Under the pieces are notes generated by a model. It saw only the letters and a program-made list of their open reading frames with translations, did no database searches and was not told where the DNA came from. A stretch of 64,000 nucleotides of DNA from Folioceros fuciformis (Eukaryota; Anthocerotophyta; Anthocerotopsida; Anthocerotales): positions 362,040 to 426,039 of the forward strand of contig JBNGIO010006316.1 of the NCBI GenBank assembly GCA_049999805.1, given 5' to 3'. A program made the translations under genes and the position numbers. Positions 1 to 9,469 of this stretch are shown here, one piece after another (the stretch's first letter is position 1; the number at the start of each line of letters is the position of its first letter).

Positions 1-1140
1 GAAGCCCTTCGTCTTTACTGTGCCATGCAAGAAGAAGACATTGTAGAGCCTGACAACGTGACATTCGTGAGTCTCCTGCAGGCATGCGGAAACCTGGCAG
101 CTTTGCATCTAGGAAGGCAGCTACATGCAGAGATCAAAGGAAAGGGGCTTGAAGCTGATGTGTTTGTAGCTGGCAGTCTGATAAACATGTATGGTAAATC
201 CGGGAGCGTGGGTGATGCACAGCAGGTATTTGATGCGCTGAAGGAAAGAGATGTTTTTGCATGGAGTGCACTTATTGCAGGTTACACCAGCAAAGGAGAC
301 AGTGAAGTGGTCTTCAATCTATTCCGGAGAATGAAGGACGATGGAGTCCACCCAGTCGGCATCACCTTTCTCAGCATACTAACAGCATGCAGTCATGCTG
401 GGCTGGTGAAGGAGGGGAGAGAGTATTTTGAGAGTATGAGCAGACACTACAGCGTCGCTCCTACGGTGGAGCATTACACATGTATGGTGGATCTCCTCGG
501 TCGTGCAGGCCGCGTGGATGAGGCTCTAGGTTGGATAAGGACAATGCCTATACCTCCTAATGTTTCAGTTTGGCACGCTCTGTTAGGTGCTTGCCGAAAG
601 TGGAGCAACGTTGAAGTTGGGCGGCATGCTTTTGACCAAGCAATTAAGCTAGACAAGACAGGAGCGGCAGCATATGTGTTGATGACAAATATTTACACAG
701 CCGCGCAGATGTGGGAGCAGGCACAGGAGATCCAGGCCAGGAAAAAGGAAATTAGGGCATGGAAGCAGCCGGGGCAGAGTTGGTGGACAGGCGTGGAAGG
801 ACTAGTTCATAGCTTTATGGTTGGAGTTAAGAAGCTTCCTAAGAGTGAAGCAAGGGAGATGGAAGTGGTTTCCAAATTGAAGAGAAGCCAACGTGTCTCA
901 CATTCGTATATATCATCGCCGGCTCACGTACCTGATTGGAGGAAAGGCGGTGTATTTGGGGATAGCAGCGGAAAATTCTCTGTGCATAATAAAATGCATA
1001 CACCGGAGGCTTCTTACATGATTTTTGTGAAATTTCTAAGGCTTTCCTTCAATTGTCTAAGAGGAACCAAGTTTGTATTCGCAGTGCAAAAGACTTCGCG
1101 ACTTTCGTTGCTAACATTGGCTGTGCTTGCCGCTATCTAG
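1..1140 (+). CDS. PLS-class pentatricopeptide repeat protein, 5'-truncated, with decayed DYW tail
   Basis: The frame is open to base 1 (EALRLYCAM precedes the first Met at 25), so the gene starts outside the window. Tandem PPR motifs (for example DVFVAGSLINMYGKSG and DVFAWSALIAGYTSKG) are followed by an E domain (VWHALLGACRK, AAAYVLMTNIYTAAQMWEQA) and a PG box with E+ region (KQPGQSWW, then LVHSFMVGVKKLPKS). Such proteins bind organellar RNA and usually specify C-to-U editing sites. After about residue 285 the sequence still aligns with a DYW deaminase but has lost its HxE motif and the first Cys of CxxCH. A frame shift near 1070 moves the terminal CxC part into the next frame, so the annotated stop at 1138-1140 lies in the wrong frame. 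Editing would need a deaminase supplied in trans, or the gene is decaying. Confidence 0.85.
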   Translation, partial: EALRLYCAMQEEDIVEPDNVTFVSLLQACGNLAALHLGRQLHAEIKGKGLEADVFVAGSLINMYGKSGSVGDAQQVFDALKERDVFAWSALIAGYTSKGDSEVVFNLFRRMKDDGVHPVGITFLSILTACSHAGLVKEGREYFESMSRHYSVAPTVEHYTCMVDLLGRAGRVDEALGWIRTMPIPPNVSVWHALLGACRKWSNVEVGRHAFDQAIKLDKTGAAAYVLMTNIYTAAQMWEQAQEIQARKKEIRAWKQPGQSWWTGVEGLVHSFMVGVKKLPKSEAREMEVVSKLKRSQRVSHSYISSPAHVPDWRKGGVFGDSSGKFSVHNKMHTPEASYMIFVKFLRLSFNCLRGTKFVFAVQKTSRLSLLTLAVLAAI

Positions 1141-1644
1141 TATCTTTTCACTTGCAGCGTTCCACTCAACTCTCAAGGTTTGATGATAGCATCTTCAACT
1201 ACCCCAAAACGTTCGCATACGTCAATTAATCGCCGATGACCGTAAACGACGACCACTGAAAAAAGTGGCACTGCAAGAATGACGCAGATCACGGTCATCA
1301 ACTTTCCAAAGCCACATTCCCGTACAGGACCTTCGATCCCCTGGAATTGCATCTTGGTTGCTAGACATCGACTCACAGCAAGACTTCCTACAGTTTGCTG
1401 ACTAGGAAGGAAGCCAACACCTGGGACAGCGAGATTTCCTGAAACACCGTCCTTTACCTTCTAGCAATTTCTGGAGTTCATTCCTAAGCTACAAGTAGTA
1501 TACACAACAGGAGGAGCAGGAGGCGGCCAAATCAAAGACCAAGCATAGCCCCCTGGAATAAGAAAGTCAGAATGGTCACTTCGAAAACCGGTGAGGAGTC
1601 GTGATTCAAGACCGCGAACCGCATGCTCCGTCACCCACGCACCG
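1141..1644. other. Intergenic stretch between PPR gene and YEATS gene
   Basis: Convergent 3' ends of the PPR gene and the YEATS gene. The first part, read one frame off, holds the displaced end of the DYW domain. Beyond that I see no protein similarity or RNA gene; it probably contains both 3' untranslated regions. Confidence 0.5.
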
Positions 1645-3682
1645 TCAACGGTTCACTTTCAACCTGACAGCCTCGGTCTCGAGTGCATGCAGATCCCTCT
1701 TCAGTTTCTGAATATGGGCCTGCACCTGATTGTGCATGGCGCAAGGCAGTAGCAGGTTAGAGACGGAAGAGTGGAAAATCAATGTTCTCACCAAGCCACG
1801 TTGTCGTAAAGCCCATTGCACGGATTACTGTCATGAACTAGAGTAACCCGATGGAAGGCAAATGGAAGGCGAAGCCTTGAGACTGGCATACCTGTTGACG
1901 GGCAGCGGCCAACGCAGGAAGTTCGCCACTGTCGACATGTTTCAGAAACCATTGACCCAAAGAGTGATCTTTCGTGTCCCCCTTGGACTTGTCATTGTCA
2001 CTCCCAACCCCTACAAATCCAAAAGACGTTACAGGATAGGTATTCAACAGCAGCGCATCGGAGCAGATCAGCCAAGAAACAAGGGAACAGAACCCGAGAC
2101 GTGCAATTTAAATACCTGAATTCATCTCAGCATTCAACGTCGCTGACCCCGGACCTGTCACTACAACAGCTGGGTGTGAATGAACGCGGTTGAAAAAGGC
2201 CTCGGAAGGCTCGGTGAAAACTATTTCATCGTATGCCTCCACCACAACTGGTTTTTTCGTGTTCTGAGGGCCAGATTCATCCTCCGGATACAGCTTGAGG
2301 TGATGGAACCTGCACCACGAAAGCAATTCGTCAGCCCAGACAAGGAGAAGCTGCAATCCATTGCCAGCATGCCAACCACCGATTGAACAGCTCAGAAAGG
2401 ACGCAGCATTCCACCTACATCTCAATGGGTTTCTCGGCAACATCACCATGGAAAAAAATGGTGATGCCAATCTCAAACTCGCCCCACCCCGTCTCAGTCA
2501 GCTCAAACGGGGCTGTCTCCACGATCCTGGTAGGATTGTTGAAGCTCGGATGCAACTGAAAGACAACCCTCTTGATCACAACTCCAAGGTCCTCATTGCC
2601 AGCGCCTCGGACATAGACAGTCCACTTGTGGGAATGATACCTGCACAGATATAGTGCAAGAGGAAAATGTACAAACCTCTGCCGACACAATTTCGTTGAA
2701 CCTCAACAATCAGCTGAACCCGATGACGGCACCTAAAAAACGCCCGCAATCAACAGAGCCGGAAGGGGTGACAGACACATACTCGTCTGCCTTCTTGCCA
2801 AGCCAGAAAGATATAGTCCCGAACGCTATTGGGATAGTTAACTCCACATCCTTCACTCTTTTCACAGGGTTCTGAACACTTCCGACGACTCTACACAATT
2901 AGTCCAGAATTAGTGAGGTCGTAACCAAGAAGCCGAAGCTGGGAAAGCAAAATGCAGCAAGGGCTCGGGTTCCCCAAAAAACCTAAAGTTTGAGAAGGCG
3001 CCACAAAGGCTACCTTTTTCTCATGGTCGTCCAGCAGGCGCGCGGTTTTAGCCCGCTGAAGTCTTTGGATGGCACTGACTTCCGTCTGCTCAATTCCAAA
3101 CTTTTTCCCCACGACGGCCTGGGGCATCTTCCCCCTCAGGGCCACAATCTCATTGATCTGCAGCAGCAGTAGCCGGGAGCAGATACAGGTTAGCCGACAT
3201 GACGCGGCGAGGAGTGGTGAGCAGTGGAGAACAAGAAAGTGGGCGGGACACAACTAGGTCAGAGACAGGAAGAAATGGATAGGAGGGAGGTTGGCAGGGT
3301 GAGGGGAAGGGGACGCGGGGCCCGGGCGGGTCCTGGGCCGGGATCTGGGGCTGGGCGTGGTCCCTGGTCCTGGGCCTGGGAACCCCGGCAACGGCAAGGG
3401 AAAGGGCAAGAAGAGAGAAGAGGCAGGGCTTGGGTACCTCACCTCCTCGGGCGAGAGATCGGCGAGTTTGCGTTTGATGCGCTTGACGGGCGGAGGTGCA
3501 GCAGGCACAGATGAATTGCTGGCAGCTGCTGCACTCCCTGTGGCTGCGGCTGCCGCTGCGCCAGAGGCAGCGCCAGCGGCGGCCATAGCCTGGCCAGCCC
3601 TATTCCCGCTAGCCTTCGGCGGCCTCCCCCTTGGCCTGGTCCCCGTCCCGCCGCCCTCACTCGCCCTCTCTCTCTCTGGCAT
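1645..3682 (-). CDS. TAF14B: YEATS-domain histone reader (TAF14b/GAS41 type) with AT-hook and HTH-like N-terminal extension
   Basis: Seven exons: 3682-3443, 3157-3014, 2871-2777, 2640-2419, 2309-2116, 2010-1892 and 1725-1645; all phases agree and give 364 aa. The ATG at 3682 is the first after an in-frame stop. The YEATS domain runs from about residue 129 ([49 protein letters not shown]). The C-terminal part matches plant TAF14b ([29 protein letters not shown], a coiled coil). In the known family the domain reads acetylated or crotonylated histone H3 and serves in NuA4, SWR1 and TFIID complexes. The first 128 residues are unusual: an AT-hook (RPRGRPPK), an Ala-rich linker, a basic patch (KRIKRK) and an HTH-like segment ([19 protein letters not shown]) replace the usual short N terminus. 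The exon 3 donor (GT|GTCTGT) is weak and could be placed two bases away. Retention of intron 2 would give a short protein without YEATS. Confidence 0.85.
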
Positions 3683-4080
3683 CGCTGGCACCTATCCCGT
3701 GACGGGTCCCGTAACACACTCTCTCTCTAGCTCCTTCCGCCCCCTTCACCGCGCCATCACCTCCGATATCAAACTGCTTGGTTGGCGCGCCGGTTACACC
3801 AAGGTCAATACCTGCATGCGATCATCTCACTGCCCGCTTGCCGCTTGCATTGCCGGACGCGCCTATAAACACCATTAATATATATACTAGTTCGACGCGC
3901 CTAGGCCAATACACAAATGTACTTAGTTAGCGTTTAGTTTCAGACTTATCCATCAATGCTTGTTATTGCAAGCCCACCGTTTTCCTTCTTGTTTGGAGAA
4001 GGGTTCCCTATAGGAGTTTGGAATCGTTGCCTTCTTGACTTCTCGTTTCCCGGTCCAGGATTTCTAGTGGAGGGTTTGGT
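3683..4080. other. Promoter-side region of the YEATS gene
   Basis: GC-rich and CT-rich near 3683-3760, then AT-richer. A TATATATA-like stretch at about 3880-3890 lies roughly 200 bp upstream of the YEATS start codon. No coding signal seen. Confidence 0.35.
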
Positions 4081-4200
4081 CCCCTAATAGGATTTTACCT
4101 CGTTTTGTATATCCAAAGGGAGTGAAATTGTTTCTCCATGCCCCTAATAGGACATTACCTTGTTTTGTATACGCAAAGGAGGCGAAATTGCTTCTCCATA
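4081..4200 (+). repeat. 60-bp tandem duplication
   Basis: Two adjacent 60-bp copies (4081-4140 and 4141-4200), both beginning CCCCTAATAGGA and ending in TTCTCCAT, with about ten differences. They are followed at 4220-4310 by shorter repeats of a GAGCCTTCAGATTTTGGAAG motif. No gene recognised. Confidence 0.8.
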
Positions 4201-4409
4201 GGGCCTTCGGGCTATGAGAATCTCAGTAGAGCCTTCAGATTTTGGAAGTTATGGGAGTAGCAATCGAGCCTTCAGATTTTGGAAGTTGTACCTTCATATT
4301 CTAGAAGTTGTAGTGGAGCCTCTTGTCTTCATCGAAGGCTTTGCGAATGGCTTTGGGCATCGTGACCTGGCTTATTCGACATTTTTCTAGTTTAGGGACT
4401 CGCAGGTGG

Positions 4410-4626
4410 CTTTGGCCATCCTCTCCTCATGCTTTGCGCACCGTCTAAGGTATCTTCTCCAATCTTTGCACGTTGTCTACAGTATCTTATTTAGAATTCC
4501 TAGCAAATTTAAGGAGCTTTGGCCATTCTCTCCTCATGCTTTGCGTACCGTCTACGATATCTTCTCCAATCTTTGCACATTGTCAACATTATCTTCTTTA
4601 GAATTCCTAGCAAATTTAAGGAGCTG
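4410..4626 (+). repeat. 107-bp tandem duplication
   Basis: Copy 1 (4410-4516) and copy 2 (4517 to about 4623) share CTTTGGCCAT, CTCTCCTCATGCTTTGCG, TATCTTCTCCAATCTTTGCA and AGAATTCCTAGCAAATTTAA at the same spacing, with about ten substitutions. Open frames across it arise from the duplication and resemble no family I know. Confidence 0.8.
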
Positions 4627-5759
4627 AAATAATACGATCATGTAGGTTTTTGGATGTATCATTGGCCCTGGCACCTTCAAGTGCGACACCAAGGATCTTG
4701 CAAGGCAATACATGCCACTTCCTATCTTGTTCAGACACATAGGTTTACTCACAATGAAGATTTCAACACCAACAACATTTCTTGGGAGCTAAGCCCCAAC
4801 TTCCCATTTTCTCATCTTGATTCCTATTTTAGAATCTTTCGTCCTCGGTGTTGAGAATGGAGCCCTCCCTTTACACATGTTCCTACGATCGGTGAAGACT
4901 CTCTTTCTTCTATGGCCAAGGCTGCTATGCCTTAATGTTCCTCTCTACTCACAATTGGGATTGAGGGCTCTATGCTTCTCTTCTTAAGAAATAATATGAG
5001 TAGGTGGAGCTCAATCTTCTTCGGGATTTTCTATCCCTCGACCGATTCAAGCACGTCTCTGTTCTTACTCAAGAAAGAGCTAAGGTCCTTGCCTCTTGGC
5101 TCAACCCAACATTTAGCCTTTCCATACTACTACATGCACTCTTTTACAATTGTTCGTTGCAAAGTGTGTTACAAGAGGGGGAGGCCTTACAAAAGAAGTC
5201 TCTTTATAGGTATGGGCCCATAGCCACCCAGTTTGTTACGGGAAGTTGTTTTGCTTCGGCACCCACTGTCGTGTGCACTATATAGCAACCAGCTTGTTAA
5301 GTAAGGTTGTCAACAAAGAAATGCAGTCAGTACCATAGGCCACACATTACATATTTTTTCTTATGTTAGCAACAATGGTAAACAAGTTCCTAGCACCTTC
5401 CATCATGTGTGTATATTCGTACATGCATGGAATATTGTATTCATCGCCTTCGCCCGACGAGCCTACACGTACAGCTTTTATTCATTTACCGTACCCTATT
5501 GCAATAGAACAGAACAAGCATGTTGCAACGGGGGGAAGTTTGCGACGAGGGCAGCTTGCATCGCCTTACCTACAAACAATGTTCAATCGTAGGCCTATTT
5601 GGTGATAGTACACCGAGAGACCTAGCAACACGCAAATGCGCAAAACAACAGGCATTCATTATAGGCATTTCTCATGGTCAGAATGACTGATTTGTATTCT
5701 TGCCTCATGACCCTATCACACTCCAATTTGGCCTTTTCTACTATCATTTAGAAAATCTC
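4627..5759. other. Gene-poor AT-leaning stretch
   Basis: Several overlapping frames of 60-95 codons are open on the plus strand (4972-5285 is the longest), but none shows a recognisable domain or splice-consistent extension. It may be old transposon-derived sequence. Confidence 0.4.
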
Positions 5760-7490
5760 TAGCATACACCTACACATGCAAAGGCTCCACTAAGCTTCCC
5801 AAGTGGAAGAAGTAGGTATGCGACCTCCCGCCGATGAGCCCACATAGGTACCCACCAGCAAGACTGTAGTAGACCTCCACGACTAGCTCGGCAGCCTCTA
5901 GTAACTAATGACATCCCTCATCATTGCAATAGAAATCAACATACACTCAGAAGTGCTCAACTCTATTGTAATTGAACAACACTCGGGTCTTCAATGAGAA
6001 GAAGTTGCAGTTGTCCACATCTTTATCCACTGTAACGATTTCTTTGAATTGTGTGGTTGGAGATATCAACATGGATTTGAGACCGTGCTCTAGGCCTATC
6101 CACAATAGATATTGACCTTGATCCCACTGAGGTCCTCTCTACCGCATGTATACTTGTTTCCCCCCGAAACAATTGTGATATTGAGCTTCTTCTTGCAAAG
6201 ATGTGCGCACGTTTCCGAGGTGGACAAATTCCGTCCTTTGGCCCTTGTAGAATTCCCCATAATGTTGTACTTTAGGGACAACAAGGATGTCAAAGTGTTT
6301 AGCTATAAGCAAGACATCACAAAATAACTTTTCTCTAAGACTTTCCAACCTCAACACTCTGAGAGTATGTTTGTAGAGCGCCCATCTGTCAAAAAGGGCT
6401 TTAAACACCAAGAGTGCTAGCTCATGGCCCCTTCCAAGCATAGCAGCACCTAAATCCTCATGACACGCTACCAAGATTTCTGGCTCCTTCGGCACAGGGC
6501 CTGTCCGCTGCATCGGCAATGGCCCATCATCCGAAACAGTAGCCCTCGCTCCCCAAAACCTGCGATGCATGAAATGGAGCACGCCGGCCTCCATTTCCTG
6601 CAAAATTCATTGCCCTTCACCTTCATCGTGCCCCCAAACAAAAGCATTTTTAACTGCTCCGTATTGATATGCCCAAGCATTGGTGCGCTCTGCCCCCTCC
6701 ATCCATCCCAAATCGTTGTTTGTGTTATCCTTGCTTCGTGCGAAAACTCGATAAGAGGGTCAACCATTGCATAAGAAACTAGTTGTTCCATGTGTTGGGT
6801 GTTGGAGATGGGTTGGGACAAGGTAAGTCCTCCCTAAAGTTCGCTCTCTGGTGTGTTCGCCATTTGTGCCAAAGGTGGGAGGTGGCACACCAAGTTGCAT
6901 TCGTTTCCGGATCTTGGTCTAGCTTCCTCCTCTACAGCAACGATGAGCTGCAGCACCACAACAATTAGCGAGGCTCCCAGCATACGTGAGTCATAGAACT
7001 TGTCATGTTTGCCACAATGCAAGCACCTTCTTGTATAGCTAGAGTCTCCTCGTTGCACCTGTAAGAGGAGACCGTAGCCCTCCCCTCTTGGTTGCTATTC
7101 CGCCCAGCTAGTCATGCCACCGTAATCACCCTATTTCTTCCCTGAATCGGCCACTAGAGAATAGCTATTTACCCCTTTCTCGATCTGTGCACCCGCCAAA
7201 CGTCCTGCCCTCATCGTCTACCTGACCATTGTTGTGGTCTATTAGCCATAATTGCTCTAGTTCCTTGCCCATTATCAGGTATGCGTGCTAGTGGGCGGAG
7301 GATTCTCCCCTCCTCTTCAACAACTACACCCATCCCTATAACCAACTTGTTTTCTATAGTCCCCTGCACCCACAATTGGACAAGGCAAACGATGGATTCT
7401 ATATTAAGAGCCTCCCAGCCTTCACCCACGGCTACGAAAGAGTTTATTCCACCTACAAGCGTAGACGTGGTTTGAGCCGGCATGTTTGGG
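5760..7490 (-). pseudogene. Decayed protein-coding remnant of unknown family
   Basis: One minus-strand frame reads almost continuously from 6603 to 5760 with only a few stops (near 6139, 5950, 5905 and 5770). Residue composition stays protein-like across the stops (DRWALYKHTLRVLRLESL, FKEIVTVDKDVDNCNFF, LLEAAELVVEVYYSLAGG). Coherent pieces continue upstream in other frames (6821-6468, 7058-6834 with RRCLHCGKHDKFYDSR, 7483-7211). The segment CHEDLGAAMLGRGH faintly recalls the zinc-binding N terminus of gypsy-type integrases, but this is not enough to assign it. It looks like one long gene, probably of a mobile element, broken by frameshifts and stops. Confidence 0.4.
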
Positions 7491-7865
7491 CCAACATTGG
7501 ATGCAAGAGCAGCACTTGCTCGTCAATCCTGAACCCAGCCATTTGCTCCTTCCCTGGCTAGCGTCTCCCCCTCTACTTACCGCATAAGACCGATATGCCT
7601 TATTCACGTCAATAAGATCACAAGTTCTTTCGTTTTTTATGTAGCTTGTTCGCAAAAGTCTCTTGCCACCCTGCCATATTTCCATTAGCATGCCATAGAG
7701 AGCAATCAGGGGATTGGCCAGGTACATGCTATGCCCCTACCCGAATATTGTTGAAAGCAATGTTCAAATTCCGGCACATATTTCTGCCCTTCATTGCTAA
7801 GCCAATTGATCAACAGGGTTACTTCTTTTGCTCAAAGTTTAGCTGCTATTGAGTCTGCCAAACTA

Positions 7866-8069
7866 TCAAATTAATTGCAGTTGCAGAAGCTACACTTGGA
7901 ACGTGAGAGAAAGAACCAGTTAGAGATGTAGAAGCTCATGTTAGAACATGAGATTAGGAGAAAGTCAATTCAGGTGGAGAACTAGGTTTGCATGGTAAAA
8001 GCCTTAGCTGCAGCCTTAGCTGCAAGGAGGTCTCCTAAGAAAGCAAGGGTAGGACAGAGACAACCTTGA
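7866..8069 (+). pseudogene. Coiled-coil remnant, possibly the second protein of a Harbinger element
   Basis: In one plus-strand frame from about 7877 the sequence reads as a heptad-like charged helix (LQKLHLERERKNQLEM, then KLMLEHEIRRKSIQVEN) ending in a basic tail (ARRSPKKARVGQRQP). In-frame TAG codons interrupt it at 7927 and 7984. PIF/Harbinger elements usually encode a Myb/SANT-like partner with this kind of tail, and a broken transposase lies just to the right on the opposite strand. The pairing is inference. Confidence 0.35.
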
Positions 8070-8313
8070 TGATAAGATTTTGTGTTCCATTTTGAGATTT
8101 GCATGCATGTTTGTGAAGCCTTCTAATTTCTCCTTACGAGTATATGCCTGTATACTTCCATTTTGAAGTTTACATGTGTTGTGCTGTGCCCGCTAAACAT
8201 CACACTCATGCATGGTTCATTAGTTAACAATACTCACACCACGTCATATTACACACATATTAAACACTACATGATGGTGCGGCAACCTTACTAGAGTGAA
8301 GCATTTGATTCCT

Positions 8314-8925
8314 TCAGACACCACGCATTGTCCCGACTATGTAAGGGGCCACAATCCTTTTTTCAACTTGTAATCTTGGCTTAGTCAAAATCTTATCATC
8401 CATCATCCTTTTCCATACACTACTTTCCTTCAATATTGTTGCATCATGTACTCCTCTAGGATGTATGCAACACACATCTAGAAAGAGTTTGTTTGCATCA
8501 CAAAGACCTTGCAACACAAAAGAATGCATGTCATGCTGACACCAATATGCAGCTGGGTTATCTTTCTTATTAGGTTGTTGGACTAACTTGATATGAGATC
8601 TATCAATACACCTCACCATGTTAGGGAGTCCTGTAAGAGTTTGAAACTTGGCTGAAATAACTTGTTGCCTATGTTGGGAAGGCCATGTGATAAAATGTAA
8701 GAATAATTTTTGTGGATTATTCAGTAATGTATAAAGTGTAGTGTACCATTGTAGCTGCACCAACTCCATACATATCAGCAATAATATGTGGGGATAAACC
8801 ACCAGCAAGGCTGTGAAACACCATTGCCACAGCACGACCTAGTTGTAAAGGTTCCCGTAAAGAAGACAGGACACCAAAATAGAAAGAGGGAAGGAAAACT
8901 CTATTGACTAAAATGTGTGTGAGAA
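8314..8925 (-). pseudogene. PIF/Harbinger (HARBI1-like) transposase, frameshifted
   Basis: The frame from about 8925 to 8730 encodes the N-terminal helix-turn-helix part (AVAMVFHSLAGGLSPHIIAD, MYGVGAATMVHYTL) and ends at a stop. The frame from 8835 then carries the nuclease part (WPSQHRQQVISAKFQTLTGL, PNMVRCIDRSHIKL, GLCDANKLFLDVCC, GVHDATILKESSVW). The first two catalytic acids of the DDE nuclease (the Asp residues in CIDRSH and GVHDA) are in place. The protein stops just after APYIVG, where family members continue with a GDxAYP motif and the third acid. The element is therefore broken by a frameshift and a C-terminal truncation. I could not delimit terminal inverted repeats. Confidence 0.75.
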
Positions 8926-9200
8926 GGTGACATTATATAGATACCGGCCGTATTATAAAAAGATAATTACCATTAAATCCATATTACCAATACCGGGCGT
9001 GGACGGGACGGGCGTCCTGGGTTTGGTGCCTGACCATTAAATGTAGGCCTGCGCATGTGAAACTGCGGGACACTGCGCCGTGACAGCCTAACAGCAATCC
9101 ATCACCGCGCTATCGCAATTTTTCTTTGTTTAGCCTTCGTAATGGTAACTATAACCGCTCTGTTCATTTTGTCCCCTACGTTGTGAACGGTGTTTGAGCC
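8926..9200. other. Stretch between Harbinger remnant and ORC4 promoter
   Basis: Contains a short direct repeat (ACCATTAAAT at about 8970 and 9033) around a GC-rich core. It may hold one end of the broken transposon. No gene seen. Confidence 0.3.
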
Positions 9201-9304
9201 ACAGTTCCCTACAGTTTTCCTAACTTAAAAAAATCCAGTTTCCTACAGTTTTCCTACCTCAGAAAAGTCCAGTTTCCTACGTTTTCGTAACTTGGAAAAG
9301 TCCA
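9201..9304 (+). repeat. Triple short tandem repeat upstream of ORC4
   Basis: Three degenerate copies of a 35-40-bp unit around CAGTTTCCTACAGTTTTCCT start near 9201, 9236 and 9270. Each ends in an A-rich segment followed by GTCCA. The array ends about 165 bp before the ORC4 ATG, inside its likely promoter. Confidence 0.7.
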
Positions 9305-9413
9305 AACTGAACTGCGCAATCTCGGCCATGTGTCGTTCCGATGTGAGAGGCCCTTGATGTGAAGGGTGTCTCACAGGTACTGTGTATGAAGTGACAGCCG
9401 ACGGTTGTTTGGC

Positions 9414-9422
9414 TTCCCGCGC
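9414..9422 (+). promoter_or_regulatory. E2F-like site upstream of ORC4
   Basis: TTCCCGCGC, preceded by GGC, lies 48 bp before the ORC4 start codon. It fits the E2F consensus TTTSSCGC with one mismatch at the first position. Origin-recognition genes are common E2F targets in plants; binding here is inferred. Confidence 0.4.
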
Positions 9423-9469
9423 AAACGCTCTTCCTTTCTTCAGCGAATACCAATGCTGACGCCCTTGCA

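Noticed and set aside
3254-3514. G-rich open frames in the first YEATS intron
   Set aside because: The Gly/Arg-rich translation comes from repeated CCTGGGCC-like sequence inside an intron; no conserved content.
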